Source: Spirodela intermedia (lineage: Eukaryota > Streptophyta > Magnoliopsida > Alismatales > Araceae). From it: 64,000 nucleotides of DNA. The position numbers were made by a program, and so were the translations under genes. This document shows, in pieces, positions 11,242 through 21,312 of this stretch (positions are counted from its first letter, which is position 1; every line of letters begins with the position of its first letter). The stretch spans positions 2,514,035-2,578,034 of the forward strand of contig LR746272.1 of assembly GCA_902729315.2 (NCBI GenBank), written 5' to 3'. The notes under the pieces are model-generated. The model had not been told where the DNA came from. It saw only the letters and a program-made list of their open reading frames with translations, and ran no database searches.

Positions 11242-12920
11242 TGATGTAGGACGGGACGAGAACTCTTGTACATGATCAATGAAACTCAAGACCCGGGATG
11301 GGGCAGTCGGACCAATCTGATAAGAATGTATGGATCCTAGACTCTACGTCTGACCACCTAACCTAAGTACAGGCAGGCGTACCAATATGTACTATCAACC
11401 TAGGACAACCCGGGAAACACTCGATGATGGTAAGTGTGAGACCCTCTCAGTCCACATCTGGACAGACGGCGAAACGGTCATCGTGAAGTAGCCTAGGGCT
11501 GTAGCTCACAAACAGTGACGAGTCTGACGTAGCGTCAGAAATCATGATCCTATAACCCGTCCTATCCTATCTACGTTCTCTAGATGGCAGTGGAAATGAG
11601 CCGAGAAAACCCTTCGAAAGATAATTAAACTTAAGTAAGAAGGGGGTACGGAGCTAACCTTCGGGGCTGCATAGCCTGGCGGGTCGTGATGGAGCAGAGA
11701 CTCGACGTAAGTAGAGACGTCTGGTGAAGAGCGATGCTCAGCGTCGACGATTGGTCCTGGTCGAGAGCCGTAGTAGTCGTCGTTGTAAGGCGTAGTGTGG
11801 TCGGCGTGGGCGTGGGCCCACTGGTGGGCTGAAGGGCACGCTAGCGAGAGCGCACGGCAAGCCGCGGTGTGCCTTGGGCATGCGGGCAGTGGCGCCAGGT
11901 GGGTGTGCAGGCCGCAGGAGCCGGCGCGGGGGGCACACGCAGCGGCAGCGCTTCGGCGGGAATGCCGAGCATCGGTGGTTGGGCAAAAGCCCAACCGTCG
12001 CCGGAAGGATCGGCCTTCTCTGGCAGTGTCGGGAAGTGGAGCAGAGGAAGGAGACGATCCCGGCTGACGATACCAGGGAGGGTTGAGCCCTCCTGGTCTA
12101 GGTGGTGCCGGAAACGGCGCGACGGCAGCAGATCGTCGGGAAACTCCAGCGGGGGCCTGTGCGGAGCTTGGACTAGATCTGGCTCATCAGCACGGCTGCA
12201 GGGTCTCTTCTGACGTCAGCGGCAGGTAGGCGTTCGTTGGCGAACGGCCAGCGATTGGGCGGAGCGGCGGATGGTGGCTCTGGCGAGTTTATGGTGGAGT
12301 TCCGAAGGAAGAGGGGGTAGTCGAACTAGGAGTCAATAGACTCCGGTGGAGTGCTCGGCGACGGCTCGTAAGGAGGCGAAGCAAGCCCCTTTCGTCACAA
12401 CGGTGTGACGGGGTTCCAACAGAGGTGGCAACGGTTGCAGCGGCAACCGCGACCGTTTCATCCGGTGAAGGCGGCGATCTCACAGGCGGCAATGAAGATG
12501 TCCGGTGGCGACAGTTGGTCTCAGGCGGTGGCGGGACTTCTTAGGCAGCAGCGTCACGATGAACGAAGTCCTTAAAGGGTATCGACGGCCTTCCTCTCCC
12601 TCCTTCCCTCCCTATCCTAGGTCACGATGAAGGTAACTCACAAACGATAATCTCTCACAAAATTCGGCGCTTCTTGTTGAGGGGGGGTCCTACCTCCCCT
12701 TATATAGGGCCCACAAGTGGGCTAAGTGGAGGGGGGGCCACTTGAGGCCCTCAAGCCCATAAGCCACAAAAAGGCTACAAAATGGCTTATTGGGCCTCTA
12801 AAAGAGAGACCCAATAAGCTCCCTTAAAAGGAGAAAGAGGAGGGCCCTCGTACGGTGCTTAAGTGGGCCTCAAATGAAGACCTAAATAAGCCCCAAAAGA
12901 GGCCCAAAAGGAAAGACACA
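11242..12920 (-). repeat. 3' LTR of gypsy copy A
   Basis: Begins (minus strand) with TGTGTC just after the polypurine run at about 12925-12935 and ends with CCTACATCA at 11242. A TATATAA-type box lies at 12700-12706. The other end is the boundary with AT-rich host DNA. About 1.68 kb; the mirror LTR is at 37837-39517. Confidence 0.78.
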
Positions 12921-12949
12921 TAGGTCCCCCCCCCTTAGAGTTTTAATTG

Positions 12950-14940
12950 GGCCTGAAAAGAGAGACCCAATTAAACCATAAAGAAAGGGAGACACAAACA
13001 ACAACACACACATAGAATTGGGCCCACTAACACACAAACGCGAGGCCCAACAAGTGTGAAAATACAAAGAAAGATAAGGGTGAGCTCGAGCTTGTCGTCG
13101 TCACAGAGGTGGAATGTCATCGTCCCGAAGGGCCAGGCCATGTAGCGAAAGCCAGGCTCCTTTGTCTTCGTGCGTCGATCGGGCTGAACTCGAACTGCCG
13201 GTGTCTCCTGAGCTGATGGAGATGGGTCCCACTCACCATCAATCCTCCTGGGGTCGAAAGAACTTGACTCCGACGAGTTGGCAAGTGGGGAAGGCAAGGG
13301 CTCCAGCAGGTCTGGTCGTAGTCGCTCCAGGTCCGCCTCCAAAATCCAAGCATCGTCCTCTGACGGGCGACCTTGCCAACGTACTAGGAATCTCTGTGAA
13401 ACTCTATCCCCTGTAAAGTCAATTACCTCCTGAAGAATCTCCTTGACTCGCTCGTGCCAATCAGGAGGTAAAATGGGGGGAGTGGACTCCATGGCAAACT
13501 CTCTCACAAAGAAGGGGCCGATAGATGAGGACTCGATGTCAGATGAAAGAGGTGGGGCTTGGTGCTACGCCAGATCCACCACGTTGAACGTGGAGCTAAT
13601 CCCCCACGAAGGAGGGATGTCGACGGCATAGGCATTCTGGCCTATCTAGGAAAGAACACGAAACGGGCCGGCGCTACGAGCGTGAAGCTTCGTAGCAGAG
13701 CTAGGAGCGTAACGCTTGGGCCTCATCCTCACCATAACTTGGTCTCCCACCTGGAAGATCCGGGGTCGACGATGCATATCAGCAGCCTGCTTGTACAATG
13801 CATTCTGACTCTGTATCCTATCGTGGATGTCTTGATGTAACTGACTAACATGTTGGGCGAATGCGACACCATGCTCAGAAACTCTAACATGAGGGTCTAA
13901 GGGTACTAGATCTAGGGGCTTGCGGGGTGCTAAGCCCTGTGCGATCTCGAAGGGGCTCATGCCAGTGGTACAGTTGGTCGAGGAGTTATAGGCAAACTCG
14001 GCGCATGGTATGATCAGATCTCAAGTGGTTAAGCTCTCGCCAACTAATGATTGAAGCAGATTCCCTAAGCTATAATTGACGACCTCGGTCTGGCCATCAG
14101 TCTATGGATGGTAAGTAGTAGAGAACTTGAGCTTAGTCCCAAGTAAGTTCCAAAGAGTCCTCCAGAAGTGGCTGGTAAACTGTATGTCATGGTCTAAGAC
14201 TATAGACTTGGGTAGTCCATGAAAGTGCACAATCTCTCTAAAGTAGAGGCTAGCAACCTTGGAGGCGTCGGAGGTTTTCGAACATGGCACGAAGTGTGCC
14301 ATCTTTGAAAACCTATCGACGACCACCATGATCAAGTCGTGTCGTCGTGCAGTGCGTGGGAGTCCCAAAACGAAGTCCATGCTGACATCGTCCCATGGGC
14401 GGGTCCGCACTGGAAGTGGCATGTAGAGTCTAACATTCTTCTTTACCTGCTTGGCAAGTGCGCACACTCGACACTGAGCGACGATGTTCCCTACATCACG
14501 CTTGAGGGTCGGCCAGTAGAATTGGTACTCAACCGCTACGATGGTCTTATTGCGACTGAAATGGCCGAATAGACCTCTTGTGTGACATTCCCAAGTGAGG
14601 AAGTCACGGAGGGATGTGCGTGGAACACACAATCTGCTCCTAAAGAATAGACATCCGTTGACCACAAGGAAGTCCTTATGATCTCAAGATGGACCATCCA
14701 AGAGTGCTCGTAGAACGTGGCCGAAGTCCGGGCAATCTGCATAAGAATCCGGTAGGGACTCAAATCCTATCACCTGAACCTTCACGAGGTTCAGCAAGTA
14801 GACTCGTCGACTGAGGCATTTGCCATCACGTTCTCCTTGCCCTTCTTGTGGCGAAGGATGAAGGTGAAGTCCTACAAGTACTCGACCCATTGTGCGTGTT
14901 GATTGCTCAACTTCCACTGAAAGTGTAGATACTTCAAGGC
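12950..14940 (-). pseudogene. Gypsy A integrase and chromodomain (broken)
   Basis: Minus-strand pieces. 14665-14102 holds the zinc-binding and core region (YQFYWPTLKRDV, CRVCALAK, WDDVSMDFV, DHD in place of the usual SDRD). 13960-13646 holds MSPFEIAQGLAPRKPL and GPFRVLS, the integrase C-terminal module. 13507-12971 holds a chromodomain: WHERVKEILQEVIDF, then RFLVRWQGRPSEDDAW and LERLRPDLLE. Frames are separated by stops. Confidence 0.85.
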
Positions 14941-16020
14941 CTCATGGTTCGAGAAGAGCACAAACTCCTTATAAAGGAGGTAATGACGCCAGTGTTTGAG
15001 AGCCTAAATGACGGCATAGAACTCACGATCGTAAGTGGAGTATTTAAGCCTCACGTCATTTAGCTTCTCACTGAAGTACACTATGGGATTGCCTTCCTAG
15101 CTAAGGACACCCCTAATACTGACACCTGAGGAGTCACAGGCGACCTCAAATACCTTGCCAAAAGTCGGGTAGGTGAAGTATCGGTGCCTGAGTGATAAGA
15201 GCCTTCACTCGATCAAAGGCCTGTTCAGCTGCTTCTGTCCAAAGGAAGGTCTCCTTCTTGAGGCAATCAGTAAGTAGAGCGGTAACAGAACTAAAGTCCC
15301 AAATGAAGCAACGGTAGAATGTCGCTAGTCCAATGAAGCTCCGGATGTTGTGCATGCTACATGGCCGTGGCCAGGTGACTATCGCGCGGACCTTTTCGGG
15401 GTCTGTGGAAACTCCTCGCTTAGAGACGACAAAACCAAGGAATGTAACCTCGGAAGTAAAGAAACTACACTTCTTAGGATGGGCATAAAGCTTCTCCTAT
15501 CGAAGTGCCTCAAACACCTATCATAAGTGCTGGAGGTGGGAATCTCGGGTACCGCTGTAGATCAAGATGTCGTTGAAGTATACTACGATGAACTTGCCAA
15601 TGAATGGGTGTAAAACCTCGTTCATTAGCCTCTAGAATGTACTGGGCGCGTTGGAGAGGCCAAATGGCATGACCCTCCACTCGTACAGGCCCTCCTTGAT
15701 CTTGAAGGTGGTCTTCCACTCGTCCCCTAGACGTATCATGACCTAATGATAACCATTGCGTAGATCTATCTTTGAAAAGATAGTGGCTTCTATCATCATG
15801 TCAAATAAGTCCTGTAATCGCGGGATCAGAAAATGGTATTTAACCGTTATCCTATTGATCACGCGACTGTTGCAGCACATGCGCCAAGTGTCATCCTTCT
15901 TCGGCGCTAGTAATGCAAGCACGGCGTAGGGACTAAGGCTCAGCTGGATGAGTCCCTTGTCCAAAAGCTCTTGTACCTGTCAGCTAAGCTCCTCATACTT
16001 GGCCAACTCCATGCGATAGT
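14941..16020 (-). pseudogene. Gypsy A reverse transcriptase and RNase H (broken)
   Basis: Minus-strand translation shows [20 protein letters not shown] and IFSKIDLRNGYH (reverse transcriptase, about 15743-15964) and the RNase H region towards 14941. The catalytic box at 15569-15580 reads YFND, whereas copy B has YFDD, so the first catalytic aspartate is lost. Several stops interrupt the frame. Confidence 0.85.
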
Positions 16021-16594
16021 GCGGCAGGTTTGGGAGTGATGCTCCGAGAACCAAGTCGATAGCATGCTGAATGTGCCTCAATGGAGGCAGCTCTCTGGAA
16101 AGCTCCTCTATGAGTACATCGGCGTACTCCGATAATATACCTTCGACTTCTGGAGAAGGCGGGGTAAGGGTCGTGTCGTCTCACGTATCCAAAGTGAGAG
16201 CGAAGCATGTCAGGGATCCATCTATGTCCGACGTGATCTCGTGCTGAAAGGCAAGTCCCTTCATCACGATTAACCCAATATGTGACTTAGGGTCACGCTT
16301 CGGCGCAGGCTTGTTGATATGCGGATACCAAACAAGTCGGCGATCTCGATATATGAAAGAGCAAGTGTTTGCTCTTCCCATGAGTTGGATGTCATAGTCA
16401 AATAACTAGGGCCATCCAAGTATGATGCCGTCGATTTTCATCAGAAGGACATCACACAAGATGTGCTCATCATAGGTGCTCACCCTAAGTGGCACTTGGC
16501 ACTGTCAACAAATGGGTAGTGCAGTGGCGTCTATCCACAATATGTCGTAAGGGGCTGGATGACTGATAGTACTCAGCCCTGCCCTCTGCAAGAC

Positions 16595-18050
16595 CTAGTC
16601 TGACACGGCATTGACGCAACTGCCGCTGTCCACAATCACCTTGCACGCGTGTCCGTTGATCTTCACATAGGTGTAGAAGATCGACGTACGAAAGGAATCG
16701 TCTGTCGTAGGCGAAGATGTGGGCATAGTCATCCTCGGTGCCGAGGTGATCTCTCTAGCTGCCGTGGTGTCAGGCTGTGGTGCAGGAACCGTGTCTCGAG
16801 ATGGACACTGGACAGCGATGCTGACCAATCTCCTCAATGAAGTGCTCGTCAATGAGGTAGCGAGAGAGGCAGCCTCAGTTGCTGGTACGGTGGCTGGCCG
16901 GATCTAGATGTAGCCAATTAAATCAGGAGTGTCATCACACTCCTCGGCTAAACCCTCGTCAGCAATGTAGACATCATCGCCTACAGGGACGTCAGCCTCG
17001 TGTGAACCTCTACCCAATTCTTCGATCTCTATGAGGAGATTTAAAGATGGGCATTGGCTCATCCGGTGCACCTTACCCTTACACTTGCAACAAGTGATAT
17101 GGGCTTGGGACGCGGCCGTAGCACGATCGGATGCGTCAGCTGGTGGCGGACGTGGGGGTGGTGCAGACCCTACTGATGTCGCCGGTGTAGTCCGTCCGTT
17201 CCCTACACTAGTACGCATCGGTGCTGTCATCGGTGTCTGTGCAGATCGTGTGGACGCGATCTTCGTGGTGATCGGAGGTGGGGTGAACTATGTGTCCTCG
17301 GCGGGTCGCTCCATATGCTCTACTATGCGATAGGCCTCATCTACTTCAAACGGGTTGCCTTTCAGCACCTCGTTCCGAAGCCGCGAACTAAGTCCGTCGG
17401 TGAAAATGCCCAAAACCACACGTGAGTCCTTGACAAAGCATTACCTCATGGGCACTCCTCAAAAGCCTGAATATAGTCTCGGATAGGCATCTTGCCCTAT
17501 CAGAGGTCTAACCAATTGAGGAACAGCGTCGACTCGTACTGTCGAGGAACATACTTGTTCCTCAAGCGTGATGCCATATCAACCCATGGTGTGATGGGCT
17601 GCCCTCGTCAGTGTGCCGTGTAGCTCTTGTTTTCTCAAAAGATCTTGGCCTGTCCGCCAAGTCTTAGCTCCGCATACTCCACGCATAAATCATCATCCAT
17701 GTGGTACCACCGGAAATAGGAGTTCATACTAGACTCCCAATCTATGAAGTCCTTGGACTCACAGGAGCCGTCAAAGACTGCCACATCGGCTTGTACACTT
17801 TTCAGTATGCGGGCCCTATGATCCTCACGTCGCCTATCCCGATCATCCAATCGATCGGCCCTATGGTCACCACTAAAGTCACGGTGGGGAGGACTTGAGT
17901 AACGCCCTTGATTGTAGTAACGATCTTGGTGGGCATCCTGGGGTGCTCAGTGAAAGTTTGGAGCACGCTGGTAGTTGCGGTAGGAATCATCGCGATCTCG
18001 TGGCTGACACTCTGCTTGCTGATCGAGCTCCTCTCGTCGGGAAGGGTCAG
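16595..18050 (-). pseudogene. Gypsy A protease and gag (broken, 3' part)
   Basis: The protease motif VDSGSCVN (DSG at 16622-16630) is intact here. A nucleocapsid knuckle, CCKCKGKVHRMSQC, lies near 17050-17095 with its Cys-Cys-His-Cys ligands kept. Gag matrix/capsid sequence (MDDRDRRREDHRARILKSVQ) is at 17850-17635. The frame is broken and the Athila element interrupts it at 18051. Confidence 0.82.
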
Positions 18051-19679
18051 TGATAAGTCTTCATTATCATGAGTTAATAATTAGTAAATAATATAGTTTT
18101 AGCCTTAACTCATGATAAATAGACTTATATTTGTGTTAAAGCATGAAAAGTGGTTTTCAGTTGATTAACGTGAATTTTTGGGTAATTATGTGATTTTACA
18201 CGATTTTTACAATCTTAGTTTTGAGATAAATGAAGAACAAGAAATAAAAATAAAAATATTGCAAAATGGGGGGACCCGCCGGCCAGCCAGGCCCGCAAGC
18301 GGGTTGGAAGCGTAGTCGGGGAGTAGCCGCGAGCAGGGGCTCGAGCGGCTTGCTTGGATCAATAGGGGCACGTGTGCGCCACTCCCCTTCCATGTCACCG
18401 GTGGTCAACCAGCTGTGGGGCAAGGAGTGGTCGTACACACGAGAGGACTTTGCCTAGAAAGCTAACTTTACTATATATTCGCCCGAATAATCCGCGCACA
18501 ACCGATGTGGGACTAAACCCGCGTCACACCTTGTTCAGGGGCGGGCGACTGCCGTGGGTTCGAATCCTCCTAGAGTCAAAATTCATATATTTTTAACTGA
18601 TTATCGCGACTTTCCTGCAGATCGCCGGTGAAGGATTAAGCAACCGGAATCGCTAGATCATCGGCGAAAATCTCGTCAACGCGATTCGCGGAGCATTGCT
18701 ACTAAAATTGCTGAACGATTCGCGATAAAAGGATCGCAATCCATCGAGTAAATCATCTCCGATTGATCGACGAACAAGCCGTCGTCAGGAAGAGGACGAT
18801 CCGCCGGGAGACGAGTCGCCACCTCCTGAGAGCGTACCAGATGCGATGAAGAGCCTCCCCTTGCTGCGCGGACCTGAGGATGAAGCTCCCTGACACGCGC
18901 CCCACCTCCATCCAGCTCCTCTCCGTCGGGTGACAGCCGCCGGAGAGCCGCAAAGTCGCCGTTTTTCCGCTCCGTCGGGTGATAGTCGCCGGAGATGACT
19001 CGACGACCCACTTCATTGATCTCTAGACTTCGCGAGAAGATCTAGAGATTGCCTACGTCGTCTTTGTCCAAGGAGAGCCTTCGAGGCCGTGGACACTGCA
19101 CGACGATCCTCCCGAACGCTCAGGATTCCGGTGCATCGCCGAAGCATCGCCGTCGCGACGCCGGAACTCTGGTTTCCTGCTTTCAATTTAAGTTACGCTT
19201 TATTTAGTGATACTTTGTGTGATTTTAATTTACCAAACTATACTTCGTTCAATTACGATTCTTCCGGCTTTTACAGATCTTAATTTGATTAATTAAATCG
19301 TCTGTAATCGCTTACGTAAGAATCGCCGGGTGGAACTCTATTTCCGCCCGATTCGCGTTCGCCGGGCGCTAACGTCATCCTGTCGTCCACACCCTTATTT
19401 CCTCTTTTTTTTCGTGAATTTTAAATATATTTCCTTTTCATTTCCTAGTATAAAATTCATAGAAATTCGTATTCATTGAGGAAAACTCTGAATAATTACA
19501 AAATATTATATTACATCCCTGTGATCGACCTGGGAAATTACCGCTATTTTTGGAACTTTTATTGAATTATAATTGATATATTTATTTATAAATACTTCTA
19601 AATATCCGGAAATTCGTATTTTCTAGTTTTATAAATTTTAGATTTGCATGATTTAATATACAATGACTGAGTCACGTCA
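18051..19679 (+). repeat. 5' LTR of the Athila-like element
   Basis: Starts TGATAAG, ends GTCACGTCA, 1629 bp. Contains a TATATA box at 18473-18478, a B-box-like GGTTCGAATCC at 18557-18567, and a hairpin at 19019-19049. By eye it differs from the 3' LTR by about 2%, including a 9-base deletion in the 3' LTR near 27257, so the insertion is fairly young. Confidence 0.92.
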
Positions 19680-19684
19680 AATTT

Positions 19685-19702
19685 TGGCGCCGTTGCCGGG
19701 GA
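19685..19702 (+). promoter_or_regulatory. Primer binding site, tRNA-Asp type
   Basis: TGGCGCCGTTGCCGGGGA, five bases after the LTR, is the typical Athila/Tat-branch primer site complementary to the 3' end of tRNA-Asp. Confidence 0.85.
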
Positions 19703-19747
19703 TGTATTGCATAATATTTAGTATTTTTCTATTTTTCTCTTAGAGTA

Positions 19748-19775
19748 CACAAAAAAAAAAAAAAAAAAAAAAAAA
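19748..19775 (+). repeat. Poly-A run in the Athila leader
   Basis: A run of more than 25 A between primer site and gag; likely slippage-prone. Confidence 0.9.
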
Positions 19776-19908
19776 TTAACTCTTGTTTTATTTTCTTTTT
19801 GCCGATTTTTATTTGAAAAAAGGGAACGAAAAGAAGCACGGCAAGGACTGGAGCATCCTGAAGGAGGGTAACAGTTACTAACTTTTTCCCTCGAATTTAT
19901 TGATTTTT

Positions 19909-21312
19909 ATGCATGGTAGAAGATCCTTGCATCCAAGGCTAGAAAATCCTTTCATTATTTCATTCAAAAAGAAAAATCCGAAAGAAAAATTAATTTTGAT
20001 GGATCCTGAAGGAAGTACAGGTCAAACTGAGAACAATCCTATGGCCATGAAAAATCATTATATCCCTGATTCATTTCAAAGAGCATCCAATATTAGAGTC
20101 CCATTAGCACCCACTATTAAATTCGAAATAAATCCAGGAATTTTTCAAATGCTCCCTAATTTTCATGGATTGCCTTTAGAGGAACCTCATCAGCACTTGG
20201 AAAAATTTCATATGGTCTGTGATTTAGTTAATCTCTCTCAAGTTACACCGGAAATTATTAAGATGAAATTATTCCCTCATACACTTAGGGACAAAGCTAG
20301 TCATTGGCTATCCACATTAGATAGAGAATTAACTAGGTGGAAAGATATAGAACAGGCCTTTCTTCGAAAATTTTATCCCTTAGGAAAAACTCAAAATATG
20401 AGAAAACATATATGGAGTTTTTATCAAAGACCAGGAGAAACTTTGCATGAGACATGGGAAAAATTTAAAGATTTACTTAGAAAGTGTCCTCATCATGCTA
20501 TACCCAAGTGGCAGCTCAATAGAATTTTTTATGATGGATTATTAGAACAACATAGAAATATGGTTGATTCTATATGTGGAGGAGCTTTTATGGAGAAAAC
20601 TCCTGATGAGATTTACAGTCTTTATGAGAATTTAAGTGAAAATTCTAGAGATCAAGCCTCTTTTGAATTATATGACAGGGATAAGAAGAGAAGAATTTAT
20701 GAATTGCATCATGATGATGATTCTAAACTTAGAAATGAGGTTAATCAGATTAATCAAAGATTAGAAAAAATTGATTTACTTATTGACAATATTAGAAAGC
20801 CTTTTAACCCTCAACTTAATTCGAATAGTACATGTCCTATGTATGGTGAAAACGATTATTCTGAATTTCAATGTTATAATTTAGATCAATCATTTCACCC
20901 TATGCAAGAACAAGTGCAAGTGGCTCACGGTTTTAATAGAAACAGGGAACCTTTTTCAAATTCTTATAATCCTAATTGGAGGAATAGTTTTTCATGGAGA
21001 GACCCAAATAATATTCAAAATCCAGAAGCACTTAGACCCAATTCAAACTCTGAATTTCGTCCAAAACAAGAAAACAGATTTCAGAAAAATCAGTCCTCTC
21101 AAATCCAACCTGATGCTATGGAAATGATGCAGCAAATGAGCCAAATGATGCAACAAACTATGAACCAAATGATGCTGCACCAGAAACAAATTATAGAGGC
21201 TCTTGGGAATAAGAGAGAAGAGGGACAGCTACCTAGTCAGCCCATAGAAAATCCAGGGAACCGCCCAACAATAGGATTTCAGCATGAATCTAGGAAAAAA
21301 CCCACGAAATGA
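19909..21312 (+). CDS. gag: Athila-like gag polyprotein
   Basis: Capsid/nucleocapsid precursor. The frame is open from about 19900; the first ATG is 19909, and 19999 (MDPEGST) is an equally plausible start. Conserved gag core: NHYIPDSFQRASNI, FEINPGIFQMLPNFHGLPLE, LRDKASHWLSTL and the FLRKFYPLGKTQNMR to GETLHETWEKFKDLLRKCP region, as in plant retrotransposon gag proteins. A Cys-rich stretch at the usual knuckle position (CPMYG to FQCYN) has lost part of the CCHC ligand set. A Gln/Met-rich segment follows (MMQQMSQMMQQ). The frame overlaps pol by 29 nt, with pol in the +1 frame relative to gag. Athila elements usually have one gag-pol frame, so an indel near the A-rich stretch at 21290-21300 is likely, though a programmed shift cannot be excluded. 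Confidence 0.88.
   Translation: MHGRRSLHPRLENPFIISFKKKNPKEKLILMDPEGSTGQTENNPMAMKNHYIPDSFQRASNIRVPLAPTIKFEINPGIFQMLPNFHGLPLEEPHQHLEKFHMVCDLVNLSQVTPEIIKMKLFPHTLRDKASHWLSTLDRELTRWKDIEQAFLRKFYPLGKTQNMRKHIWSFYQRPGETLHETWEKFKDLLRKCPHHAIPKWQLNRIFYDGLLEQHRNMVDSICGGAFMEKTPDEIYSLYENLSENSRDQASFELYDRDKKRRIYELHHDDDSKLRNEVNQINQRLEKIDLLIDNIRKPFNPQLNSNSTCPMYGENDYSEFQCYNLDQSFHPMQEQVQVAHGFNRNREPFSNSYNPNWRNSFSWRDPNNIQNPEALRPNSNSEFRPKQENRFQKNQSSQIQPDAMEMMQQMSQMMQQTMNQMMLHQKQIIEALGNKREEGQLPSQPIENPGNRPTIGFQHESRKKPTK

Larger units (their letters stand above)
11242..18050 (-). mobile_element. Chromodomain Ty3/gypsy element, copy A, 3' part
   Basis: Minus-strand element with 3' LTR at 11242-12920, then pol and gag running rightwards until the Athila insertion at 18051; it resumes at 28405-29145. 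Domain order from its 5' side is gag with CCHC knuckle, protease, reverse transcriptase, RNase H, integrase and a C-terminal chromodomain, the layout of plant chromoviruses. Many stops and frame changes show it is dead. Its 5' LTR and primer site are missing because it ends at 29145 in the leader, at the palindrome centre. Divergence from copy B is about 9% where compared, mostly transitions. Confidence 0.88.

Noticed and set aside
18550-18570. tRNA gene
   Set aside because: Only a B-box-like motif is present; no cloverleaf or acceptor stem could be drawn.
18676-19283. Small frames in Athila LTRs (also 27406-28013 and 29538-30229)
   Set aside because: They lie in the LTR, are not kept open consistently among copies, and have no domain.
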